Below are positions 1 through 5,659 of a stretch of 6,628 bases of DNA, one piece after another. Below the pieces are notes generated by a model. It was not told the DNA's origin, made no database searches, and worked only from the letters and a program-made list of their open reading frames with translations. The translations under genes were made by a program, and so were the position numbers. The DNA is from Clostridiales bacterium UBA3953 (GTDB lineage: Bacteria > Bacillota > Clostridia > Oscillospirales > CAG-272): positions 1 to 6,628 of the forward strand of contig DGDL01000102.1 of NCBI GenBank assembly GCA_002385415.1. The letters are read 5' to 3'. The first letter of the stretch is position 1. The number at the start of each line of letters is the position of its first letter.

Positions 1-4
1 TTTA

Positions 5-38
5 GCTTCGTGGGATCGGAGATGTTTATAAGAGACAG
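5..38 (+). other. Nextera (Tn5 mosaic end + read-2) sequencing adapter remnant
   Basis: Positions 5-38 align without gaps to the 34-nt Illumina Nextera read-2 transposase adapter, matching at 30 of 34 positions. The mismatches are at 6, 7, 15 and 26. The 3' part, GATGTTTATAAGAGACAG (21-38), differs from the 19-bp Tn5 mosaic end by one base, and the preceding CGTGGGATCGGA matches the synthetic read-2 part except for one base. Natural Tn5/IS50 ends do not carry this read-2 sequence, so this is library-preparation DNA left at a contig end. Bases 1-4 are of uncertain origin. Bases from about 39 on are probably genomic. Confidence 0.93.
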
Positions 39-550
39 GCGTAATTTAGCTTGATTTTGCCGCTTTGGTGGGTTTTCGGCGGCGGGGCAACTATTATTTC
101 CTCCACGCCCGCCACTTTTGCCGGTATGCATGCCATCAGCACCGTCGAAGGATACGCCGCGGTGCCGCCCGGCGCATACACGCCCACGCGCTGCAGCGGA
201 ACAATTCGCTGACCCATAAACCCGCCGTCCGAAAACTCTGCCCAGCCGCGCTTGCGCTGCTTTTCGTGAAACGCGCGGATATTTTCAGCCGCACGCTCCA
301 TCGCGCCGAGCAGCGCCGCATCAAGCCGCGACGCAGCGGCCTGTATCTCGTCTTTTTCGAGCCAAAATGACGAAAGTTTTACCCCGTCAAATATTTCGGT
401 ATAATACTTTACGGCCTCGTCGCCGCGCGCCCGCACATCGGCGATTATTTTCGACACCGACTCGGACGCGTCGGACGACGCCTGCTCCGCGCGCGTGCGC
501 AAAAGCTCGAGAAGCTCGCCCGCACGCGATTTTTCGTATATTTCAAACAC
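39..550 (-). CDS. hisD: Histidinol dehydrogenase HisD, N-terminal part (3' end missing)
   Basis: HisD carries out the last two steps of histidine synthesis, oxidising L-histidinol to L-histidine with two NAD+; it is a cytosolic, zinc-dependent homodimer. About 170 of the usual ~430 residues are present. Family landmarks are VRARGDEAV (residues 39-47), GVYAPGGTAAYPSTVLM (123-139) and IPAKVAGV (142-149), the conserved nucleotide-binding half. The zinc ligands and catalytic histidines lie in the missing part. I chose the GTG at 548-550 because a GGAGG (561-565) sits 10 nt upstream and the protein then begins MFEIYEK, as in relatives. An upstream GTG at 569-571 would add seven residues. The hisG stop is 22 nt before the chosen start, so the two are translated from one operon. 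The frame is interrupted by adapter sequence and meets a stop inside it at 26-28. This is an assembly end, not a natural truncation. Confidence 0.96.
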
Positions 551-560
551 TGCCTGTGTG

Positions 561-565
561 CCTCC
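561..565 (-). promoter_or_regulatory. Ribosome binding site deciding the hisD start
   Basis: GGAGG on the minus strand lies 10 nt before the GTG at 548-550 and downstream of the alternative GTG at 569-571. It can only serve the shorter HisD start. It lies immediately after the hisG stop codon. Confidence 0.75.
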
Positions 566-572
566 GATCACA

Positions 573-1205
573 TCAAACCCCGACCGCCGCGCGCATCCTG
601 CGCACGAAAATGTCGGTTTCGGATTTTTTGAGTTTAATCGACGCCATGTTGAAAATCAGCCTCGCCGACACGTCGGCTATATCCTCGTAGACCTCAAGCC
701 CGTTGGCCCGCAGCGTCGAGCCGGTTTCGACAATGTCGACAATTGCGTCGGCAAGCCCCAAAAGCGGCGCAAGCTCGACCGAGCCTTCGATTTTGACAAC
801 CTCCACGTCGGCGCCGCGGCGCGCGAAAAAGCGCCTTGTGACATTCGGGTACTTTGAGGCAATCACAAGCCGGCGATGACCGATACCCTTCCACTCGCCG
901 GCTTTGCCCGCCAGCGCGAACCGGCATCTGCCGAAGCCGAGGTCGAGCAGCTCGCAGGCGTCGCTGCCCTGCTCCGCAATTGTGTCGCTGCCCACTATGC
1001 CCGCGTCGCACACGCCGTGGCTGACATAAGTGAGCACATCGCCCGCCTTTGCAAGCACAATCTCAAGCTCGCCGCCGTCCGTATGGAATATCAGCCTTCT
1101 GCCGCGCTTTTCCTCGTCCATATCCGAGCAGTCATAGCCGGCGGACTCAAGCAGCTTGACAGCCTCCGCCTCAATCCGCCCTTTGGTGAGCGCAAGCCTT
1201 ATCAC
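573..1205 (-). CDS. hisG: ATP phosphoribosyltransferase catalytic subunit, short form (HisG-S)
   Basis: HisG condenses ATP and PRPP into N1-(5-phosphoribosyl)-ATP, the first committed and normally feedback-controlled step of histidine synthesis. The protein is 210 residues, typical of the short form, which lacks the C-terminal ACT-like regulatory domain and works only in a hetero-octamer with HisZ. Visible landmarks are the start IRLALTKGR (2-10), the central YVSHGVCDAGIVGSD (60-74), and the PRPP phosphate-binding loop in DIVETGSTLRANGL (157-170). The GTG at 1203-1205 is preceded by GGAGGT (1215-1220) with 9 nt spacing. The 31 in-frame codons upstream belong to the hisZ overlap and look unlike HisG. 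GTGA overlap: the GTG start shares bases with the hisZ TGA stop (1202-1204), pointing to translational coupling that would help balance the two subunits. A minor oddity is KAGDV where many relatives have an Arg at the first position. Confidence 0.96.
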   Translation of the reverse strand: MIRLALTKGRIEAEAVKLLESAGYDCSDMDEEKRGRRLIFHTDGGELEIVLAKAGDVLTYVSHGVCDAGIVGSDTIAEQGSDACELLDLGFGRCRFALAGKAGEWKGIGHRRLVIASKYPNVTRRFFARRGADVEVVKIEGSVELAPLLGLADAIVDIVETGSTLRANGLEVYEDIADVSARLIFNMASIKLKKSETDIFVRRMRAAVGV

Positions 1206-2365
1206 AGCACAATCACCTCCGCAATCCCGCGCGACGCCGCATAGCGCCGCGACTCCTCCGGCTCGGCAAAGCAGGACAGCTCGCAGCGCTTGCCGCACCG
1301 GGCAAGCTCCCCGGCCTTCGCCGCCGCTGCCGCGAATTTCTCCTCCGGATAGTGTATAAGCACGTCGGGCGCGTCAATTTGCCCGCGCTCCTCTGCTTTG
1401 GCCATACATTCGGCAACAAGCCCGACATTTATCGCAAATCCGGTCGCGGGCACATTGTAGCCGAAACTCGCCAGCAGCCCGTCGTATCTGCCGCCGCTGA
1501 GTATCGGCTCGCCTGCGCCAAGCGCATAGCCGCGCAACACCGCGCCGGTGTAATAGTCGATTTCATGCACAATGCCGAGGTCTATTATTATATCGTCCGC
1601 AAACCCCGCCTCGGTGAGCAGGCGATGCAGATTTTTCACATACCCGAGCGCCTGCAGCGCTTCGCTGTTCCCCGCCGCTACCTCTTCGGCTTCGGCGAAT
1701 ATCTCCTCGCCGCCGTAAAGCAGCGGCAGACGGCGAAACCGCGCAAGCTGCGATTTTTCGAGCCCCTCAAAACTCCCGAGCGAAACGGCGTTTTTCGCGT
1801 CGACAAGTCGCCGCAGGTCGGTTTTTGCCTCGACTGTCAAGTCGAGCTCGCCCAGCAAACCGTTGAAAAACCCCACATGCCCAAGCTCGAGCTTAAACGG
1901 TACCCCGAGCGTGCGCAGCGCCGAAATCGCGGTCAAAATGCAAAGCAGGTCGCCCCGCGGCGCAGGCGCGCCAATCAGCTCTACCCCGCTCTGGCTTATC
2001 TCGCCCGCCCGGCCCGAGTTTTCGCTTTGCACCGCAAACACACTTTGGTTATAATACAGCAGGGCGGGCAGGTCGCCGATAAGTTTTGTCGCCGCGACGC
2101 GCGCCATCGGCATGGTGTTGTCCGCGCGCAGCGCGAGCAGCCTGCCCGAATTGTCTGTGAGCTTATACATGCGCTCGCGCGAAAGTGCGCTGCCGCCGTC
2201 AAACACGTCGAGATACTCGAGCGTCGGAGTTCGGGCCTCGCGGAACCCGAGGCTCTCGTACACCTCGGCAAGCCGCCGCTCTATCTCGCGATAGCGCCTG
2301 CAGTCGTCGTATATAAGGTCCCGCATCCCTTCGGGCACATTGATTTTAAGATTTTTGTCGTCCAT
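1202..2365 (-). CDS. hisZ: ATP phosphoribosyltransferase regulatory subunit HisZ (HisRS-like)
   Basis: HisZ is a catalytically dead paralogue of histidyl-tRNA synthetase that activates short HisG and mediates histidine feedback. The 387 residues show the class II synthetase fold: PEGMRDLI near the N-terminus, the LALRADNTMP segment (77-86), FAVQSENSGRAGE (about 110-122) in the motif 2 region, IDYYTGA (269-275) and GGRYDGL (291-297). HisRS enzymes have a catalytic Arg in LVRGLDYY; here the same place reads IVHEIDYY, so the Arg is lost. That and the hisG neighbour separate it from HisS. The last ~70 residues form a C-terminal domain as in the longer (~390 aa) Firmicutes HisZ. I prefer the ATG at 2363-2365 because GGGGA (2372-2376) is 6 nt upstream. 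The ATG at 2369-2371 has the same GGGGA directly abutting it. First gene of the operon, about 40 nt after its promoter. Confidence 0.93.
   Translation of the reverse strand: MDDKNLKINVPEGMRDLIYDDCRRYREIERRLAEVYESLGFREARTPTLEYLDVFDGGSALSRERMYKLTDNSGRLLALRADNTMPMARVAATKLIGDLPALLYYNQSVFAVQSENSGRAGEISQSGVELIGAPAPRGDLLCILTAISALRTLGVPFKLELGHVGFFNGLLGELDLTVEAKTDLRRLVDAKNAVSLGSFEGLEKSQLARFRRLPLLYGGEEIFAEAEEVAAGNSEALQALGYVKNLHRLLTEAGFADDIIIDLGIVHEIDYYTGAVLRGYALGAGEPILSGGRYDGLLASFGYNVPATGFAINVGLVAECMAKAEERGQIDAPDVLIHYPEEKFAAAAAKAGELARCGKRCELSCFAEPEESRRYAASRGIAEVIVL
1215..1220 (-). promoter_or_regulatory. Ribosome binding site deciding the hisG start
   Basis: GGAGGT on the minus strand, 9 nt before the GTG at 1203-1205, lies inside the last codons of hisZ. 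It rules out the longer in-frame start at 1298 and supports the 210-residue short HisG. Confidence 0.85.
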
Positions 2366-2407
2366 TTCCATTCCCCAGGCAATAGCCGGCAGATATATTT
2401 TGTCGTA

Positions 2408-2435
2408 TTAGTATATTAGCACATTAGCACACTAA
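2408..2435. promoter_or_regulatory. Candidate operator: three 8-bp tandem repeats over the his promoter
   Basis: Read on the plus strand, the octamers TTAGTATA (2408-2415), TTAGCACA (2416-2423) and TTAGCACA (2424-2431) are followed by CTAA (2432-2435). They cover the spacer and -10 of the his promoter, so a bound protein would block RNA polymerase. The 8-bp period and the TTAG/CTAA cores resemble the CTAG-based half sites and 8-bp tandem register of TrpR-family repressors. A TrpR-like regulator of his genes (YerC/HisR group) is therefore a reasonable guess. The repeats are directly seen; the binding protein is inferred. Confidence 0.5.
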
Positions 2436-2441
2436 AGTCAA
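2413..2441 (-). promoter_or_regulatory. Promoter of the his operon (sigma-A type)
   Basis: On the minus strand, -35 TTGACT (2436-2441) and -10 TAATAT (2413-2418) are separated by exactly 17 bp; each is close to consensus. Transcription would start near 2406, giving a leader of about 40 nt before hisZ. This is the best promoter in the window. Confidence 0.8.
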
Positions 2442-2470
2442 TATAGCCGGCCGCCGATAAGCCGCCTAAA

Positions 2471-2518
2471 TTGACGGGCATTTTTGTGCATTTTGCAGCA
2501 CATGCGGCGCGCCGTCAA
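2471..2518. repeat. Imperfect inverted repeat upstream of the his promoter
   Basis: TTGACGG (2471-2477) pairs with CCGTCAA (2512-2518). Inside it, GCA (2478-2480) pairs with TGC (2503-2505) and TGTGC (2485-2489) pairs with GCACA (2498-2502), around the loop ATTTTGCA. TTTT on the left arm and GGCGCG on the right arm stay unpaired. It lies 30 bp upstream of the his -35 and about 200 bp before gpmI. No T-run follows a G/C stem end on either strand, so it is not a normal terminator. It could be a regulator-binding site or a relic. Confidence 0.45.
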
Positions 2519-2651
2519 AAGCAATGGAGTTTATCGGTTTGCGGCGGGGATTTGGGGGCTATTCCCTCCATCGGGCGCGGTTATTATAATGATTTTACGA
2601 AAATTTCAGACAAAAAGTAGCTTTTTACACGCATTATTCATATTTTTAAGT

Positions 2652-2657
2652 TATAAT
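2652..2657 (+). promoter_or_regulatory. Candidate -10 element for gpmI
   Basis: A perfect TATAAT lies 59 bp before the gpmI ATG in the AT-rich spacer. The best -35-like hexamer, TTTACA (2624-2629), is 22 bp away, which is too far for a standard promoter. A second TATAAT at 2585-2590 also lacks a good -35. A promoter must lie in this stretch, but its exact place is uncertain. Confidence 0.3.
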
Positions 2658-2697
2658 AACATTAATATATTAAAATTGGAATATCATTTTACAATAC

Positions 2698-2705
2698 AAG
2701 AAGGA
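2698..2705 (+). promoter_or_regulatory. Ribosome binding site of gpmI
   Basis: AAGAAGGA ends 11 nt before the ATG at 2717-2719. The spacing is slightly long, but there is no other start with a better site before the conserved VMDG motif. Confidence 0.6.
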
Positions 2706-2716
2706 AAATTTAGACT

Positions 2717-4372
2717 ATGCACGCTGATTTAAACCCCAAAAAGCACCCTCGCTTTGCCGGCGTTGAGGGGCCGGTCCTTATGATTGTGATGGACGGAATC
2801 GGACTTGCACCCGCAAATAAGGGCAATGCGGTGTCCGCCGCCTACACACCGACGCTGGACATGCTTATGTCGCGCTATTCTGCCCTGGAAATCAAAGCGC
2901 ACGGCACAGCCGTCGGTCTGCCCACCGACGACGACATGGGCAACTCCGAGGTCGGACACAATGCGCTCGGCGCCGGACAGATATTTGCACAGGGCGCAAA
3001 GCTTGTTACCCTGTCCATCGAATCAGGCAAAATGTTCGCCTCCGACACTTGGGGCGAGCTTATCAAAAACTGTCGCGAAAACAGCTCGACACTCCATTTC
3101 ATCGGGCTTTTCTCGGACGGAAACGTCCACTCGCATATCGACCATCTCAAGGCGATGATTGTCCGCGCCAAAGAGGAGGGCGTCAAAACCGTCCGCATCC
3201 ATACACTTCTTGACGGGCGCGACGTGGGCGAAACCTCCGCGCTCGATTATGTACTGCCTTTCGAGCAGTTCCTTGCCGAGCTCAACGACACCGAGTTCGA
3301 CGCGCGCATTGCCTCCGGCGGCGGCCGCATGAAAATCACAATGGACCGCTACGAGGCAAACTGGGGCATGGTCGAGCTCGGCTGGCGCACCCATGTACTC
3401 GGCGAAGGCCGGCAGTTCGAGTCGGCCGAACAGGCGATAAACACGCTGCGCGCCGAAACCCACGCTATCGACCAGGATTTGCCCCCGTTTGTCATTGCAA
3501 AAGACGGGGAGCCGGTCGGCACAATAAACGACGGCGACAGCGTCATATTATATAACTTCCGCGGCGACCGGGCAATTGAGATCTCGCGCGCGTTTGACGA
3601 AGAGGACTTCGACAAATTTGACCGCGTGCGTTATCCAAAGGTATGTTTTGCCGGCATGCTCGAGTATGACGGCGACCTGCACATCCCGAGCAAATATCTT
3701 GTCAGCCCGCCGGAGATAACAAACTCGCTGACCGAGTTTCTCACTTATGCCCGCGTTCGCGAGCTTGCCATTTCCGAAACCCAAAAGTTCGGCCACGTCA
3801 CCTATTTCTGGAACGGCAACCGCAGCGGGAAGTTTGACGAAAGCCTTGAAACCTACATTGAAATTCCCAGCGACGTTGTTCCATTTGAACAGCGCCCGTG
3901 GATGAAGTCGGCGGAGATAACCGACCGCCTTATTGCCGAGCTGAAGAAGGGCGAGCACAAGTTCTATCGCTGCAACTACCCCAACGGCGACATGGTCGGT
4001 CACACCGGCAACCTGCTTGCAACCGTTATAGGCGTCGAGTCGGTCGACCTTGCGCTGTCCCGCATTTTGCCGGTGATAGACGAGCTGCGCGGCGTCGCGC
4101 TTATCACGGCCGACCACGGCAACGCCGACGAGATGTTTGAGCTCGACAAGAAAACCGGCGAGCCAAAATGCGACAAGTCCGGCGCATGCAAGGCGAAAAC
4201 CAGCCACACGCTCAACCCGGTACCGTTTATAATCTACGATAATTTCTACCGAGACAAATATAAGGTAAAAACCGGCGGCCGGTTCGGGCTTTCCAATGTC
4301 GCGGCGACCATTGTAAACCTGCTCGGTTACGAGGCGCCCGGCATCTGGGACGAAAGCATGATACAGCTCTGA
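2717..4372 (+). CDS. gpmI: 2,3-bisphosphoglycerate-independent phosphoglycerate mutase (plant-type, long form)
   Basis: GpmI interconverts 3- and 2-phosphoglycerate in glycolysis and gluconeogenesis through a phosphoserine intermediate; it is a cytosolic, Mn-dependent alkaline-phosphatase-fold enzyme. All expected active-site residues are visible: Asp26 (VMDG), the nucleophile Ser77 (MGNSEVGHN), His138 (GNVHSH), DGRD (166-169), Arg204 and Arg211 (GGGRM...MDRY), Arg282 and Arg285 (FRGDR), Lys357, Asp425 and His429 (NGDMVGH), Asp466-His467 (ADHGN) and His497 (TSHTLNP). At 551 residues it exceeds the ~510 usual for Bacillus or E. coli. Segments such as FGHVTYFWNGNRSGKF (358-373) and the extra stretch of about 477-494 follow the plant subfamily. 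About 18 extra N-terminal residues precede the core. It leads the plus-strand group; 31 nt separate it from the sortase, with no terminator seen between them. Confidence 0.98.
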   Translation: MHADLNPKKHPRFAGVEGPVLMIVMDGIGLAPANKGNAVSAAYTPTLDMLMSRYSALEIKAHGTAVGLPTDDDMGNSEVGHNALGAGQIFAQGAKLVTLSIESGKMFASDTWGELIKNCRENSSTLHFIGLFSDGNVHSHIDHLKAMIVRAKEEGVKTVRIHTLLDGRDVGETSALDYVLPFEQFLAELNDTEFDARIASGGGRMKITMDRYEANWGMVELGWRTHVLGEGRQFESAEQAINTLRAETHAIDQDLPPFVIAKDGEPVGTINDGDSVILYNFRGDRAIEISRAFDEEDFDKFDRVRYPKVCFAGMLEYDGDLHIPSKYLVSPPEITNSLTEFLTYARVRELAISETQKFGHVTYFWNGNRSGKFDESLETYIEIPSDVVPFEQRPWMKSAEITDRLIAELKKGEHKFYRCNYPNGDMVGHTGNLLATVIGVESVDLALSRILPVIDELRGVALITADHGNADEMFELDKKTGEPKCDKSGACKAKTSHTLNPVPFIIYDNFYRDKYKVKTGGRFGLSNVAATIVNLLGYEAPGIWDESMIQL

Positions 4373-4403
4373 CCGCCGCCCGGCTTACCGTTTGTTGATA
4401 GTT

Positions 4404-5498
4404 ATGAACTTGCCCGCATTTAAAAATCAGAAAGAAGGCGCTTGTCCCAAACCGCACAGACCGGACGACTTTGAATTCGTCGAGGACGACCATATTATAA
4501 CCGAAGACGATTTTGTCAAAGAGCCGGAAGACAATATCGAGGCAAACCCCTTTCTGCACTCGCTTGATATGCTGCAGCCCGACGATATTGCTCCGCCCCC
4601 GCCCAAACCCCGGCGCAGTGTCGGGGATTTGGCGTCCGAGGCGGCCAGGCTTGTTGTACTGGGCATCTGCATCGCGGTTTTCGTCGGCAGCCTGATTTAT
4701 ATAGTGCGCACGCTCTATTACTACCGGCGCGCGCATGAAATATACAGCGAGGTAAAGCTCGATTTTGACATCGAGAGCATCTTCTCTGCCCCCGAGGCTG
4801 CGGTCAGGCCGGCAGTGCAATCGCTGAAAAGCCCGGTCACAGCCGATTTTGTGACCTCGATGTCGCTGACCGAAGAGGACTATGCCAAAATCAACGAGCA
4901 AGACACCGTCAACAAGCGGGTGGCGCTCGCAAAAGCCAGCCTCAACGCCTGGAAACTCCAAAACAAGGATGTCTACGGATATATCAAAATCCCCGGCACC
5001 AAAGTCGACGACATCATTGTCCAGGCCGAAGACAACGATTATTACCTCAACCATTCATGGAAGGGCGATTATCTGCCAAACGGCGCGATTTTCGCAGATT
5101 ATCGTTGTCACAGAAACGTCCTGAAAAACTACAACACCATCCTGTACGGTCATCACATGACCGACGGGTCGATGTTCAATACCCTCGACTACTTCTTTAA
5201 CGAAGAGTTTTTCAAAAACAACAAATACATCGAGATATACACATTTGACGGTATCTTCACTTACGAGATTTTCGCGGTGTATATCACCGATATGTACTAT
5301 CAGTACATCCGCACCGCATTTACATCGGGCAAGGATTTCGTGGATTTTGCCTATGAGATGAAATCCAACTCGATATATGAGCGCGAAGGAATCGAGTTTG
5401 CCGAAAACGACCGTATTATCACGCTTTCCACCTGCACAAACCGCTCACAAAACGAGCGCATTGCGGTTCAGGCAAAGCTCGTGAAAATTGAAAGGTAA
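4404..5498 (+). CDS. Class B sortase, membrane-anchored, with acidic cytoplasmic N-terminus
   Basis: Sortases are membrane transpeptidases that cut a sorting signal and link the surface protein to the cell wall or, in some classes, polymerise pili. Of 364 residues, 1-80 are hydrophilic, rich in Asp/Glu (e.g. DDFEFVEDD, 21-29) and end in a proline tract (PPPPKP, 64-69). A single membrane segment follows at about 82-101, then a ~70-residue linker and the catalytic domain (about 175-364), giving an N-in/C-out topology. The triad is visible: His250 (LYGHH), Cys344 (TLSTC) and Arg352 (NERIAVQAKL). The block YGYIKIPGTKVDDIIVQ is typical of class B. The ATG at 4404-4406 is the natural start although no clear ribosome binding site precedes it; the in-frame TTG at 4392 adds four residues. 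No LPxTG/NPxTG-type substrate gene lies in the window, so the substrate is unknown. I leave the symbol blank because srtB implies an iron-locus role not shown here. Confidence 0.93.
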   Translation: MNLPAFKNQKEGACPKPHRPDDFEFVEDDHIITEDDFVKEPEDNIEANPFLHSLDMLQPDDIAPPPPKPRRSVGDLASEAARLVVLGICIAVFVGSLIYIVRTLYYYRRAHEIYSEVKLDFDIESIFSAPEAAVRPAVQSLKSPVTADFVTSMSLTEEDYAKINEQDTVNKRVALAKASLNAWKLQNKDVYGYIKIPGTKVDDIIVQAEDNDYYLNHSWKGDYLPNGAIFADYRCHRNVLKNYNTILYGHHMTDGSMFNTLDYFFNEEFFKNNKYIEIYTFDGIFTYEIFAVYITDMYYQYIRTAFTSGKDFVDFAYEMKSNSIYEREGIEFAENDRIITLSTCTNRSQNERIAVQAKLVKIER

Positions 5499-5508
5499 AC
5501 CGCATTAA

Positions 5509-5590
5509 CCGGCAGCCGCAAACCGCGGGCGAGCCTGTGCAAATGCGCATACCGGCGGCTTTTATGCACCGGCAGACGCAATCCGCGCGC
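5509..5590. repeat. Imperfect direct repeat, 22 bp, 60 bp apart
   Basis: Bases 5509-5530 and 5569-5590 match at 19 of 22 positions, starting CCGGCAGCCGCAAACCGCG in the first copy and CCGGCAGACGCAATCCGCG in the second. Each is followed by a related nonamer, GCCTGTGCA (5533-5541) and GCCTTTGCA (5589-5597). The two copies look like a decayed tandem duplication of about 60 bp. They lie in the 161-bp spacer between the sortase and the glycosyltransferase. Confidence 0.6.
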
Positions 5591-5594
5591 CTTT

Positions 5595-5609
5595 GCACGC
5601 GGAGCGTGC
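5595..5609. repeat. Perfect GC-rich hairpin in the sortase-glycosyltransferase spacer
   Basis: GCACGC (5595-5600) and GCGTGC (5604-5609) form a 6-bp stem around GGA. CCGC (5583-5586) and GCGG (5610-5613) could extend it with a one-sided bulge. There is no U-tract, so it is not an intrinsic terminator; it might affect mRNA stability or transcript processing between the two genes. Confidence 0.45.
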
Positions 5610-5618
5610 GCGGCTTTG

Positions 5619-5630
5619 CGCATGCATGCG
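5619..5630. repeat. 12-bp perfect palindrome CGCATGCATGCG
   Basis: CGCATGCATGCG is self-complementary over its full length. It sits 29 bp before the chosen glycosyltransferase start, directly after the hairpin. It could be a regulator site, or part of the local repeat block; chance is possible in GC-rich DNA. Confidence 0.5.
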
Positions 5631-5659
5631 GTAATATAGACGATTGGCGGCGATGTTTT

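Larger units (their letters stand above)
2372..2716. other. Divergent intergenic region between hisZ and gpmI
   Basis: This 345-bp spacer separates two outward-facing transcription units. From the left it holds the his leader and promoter/operator (2372-2441), a GC-rich stretch with a long inverted repeat (2442-2520), a G/C-rich stretch with no recognisable feature (2521-2580), and a very AT-rich stretch (2581-2710) that should contain the gpmI promoter and leader. I recognise no tRNA, riboswitch or believable small protein in it. Composition shifts abruptly from GC-rich to AT-rich at about 2580. Confidence 0.7.

Noticed and set aside
5..38. Genuine Tn5/IS50-like transposon end
   Set aside because: The match continues beyond the mosaic end into the synthetic Illumina read-2 sequence, which natural elements do not carry, and no transposase or inverted partner is present.
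1202..2365. Histidyl-tRNA synthetase (hisS) instead of hisZ
   Set aside because: The HisRS catalytic LVRGLDYY motif reads IVHEIDYY here, and the gene overlaps a short-form hisG that requires HisZ.
1352..2419. Long (355-codon) plus-strand open frame opposite hisZ
   Set aside because: Fully antisense to a clearly recognised hisZ and runs across its promoter. GC-rich codon use on the minus strand produces such open shadow frames, and the product has no recognisable motif.
2521..2580. Possible structured leader or riboswitch before gpmI (ATGGAG/CTCCAT arms at 2524-2529 and 2566-2571)
   Set aside because: Only a 6-bp stem with a 36-nt loop; I recognise no conserved riboswitch core, and it probably lies upstream of the gpmI promoter.
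2484..2732. Open frame of 82 codons on the plus strand in the divergent spacer
   Set aside because: It runs through an inverted repeat and AT-rich promoter DNA, overlaps the gpmI start in another frame, has no ribosome binding site, and its product resembles nothing I know.
4227..5054. Minus-strand open frame of 275 codons opposite gpmI and the sortase
   Set aside because: Antisense to the end of gpmI and the first half of the sortase, spanning two real genes with no motifs of its own.
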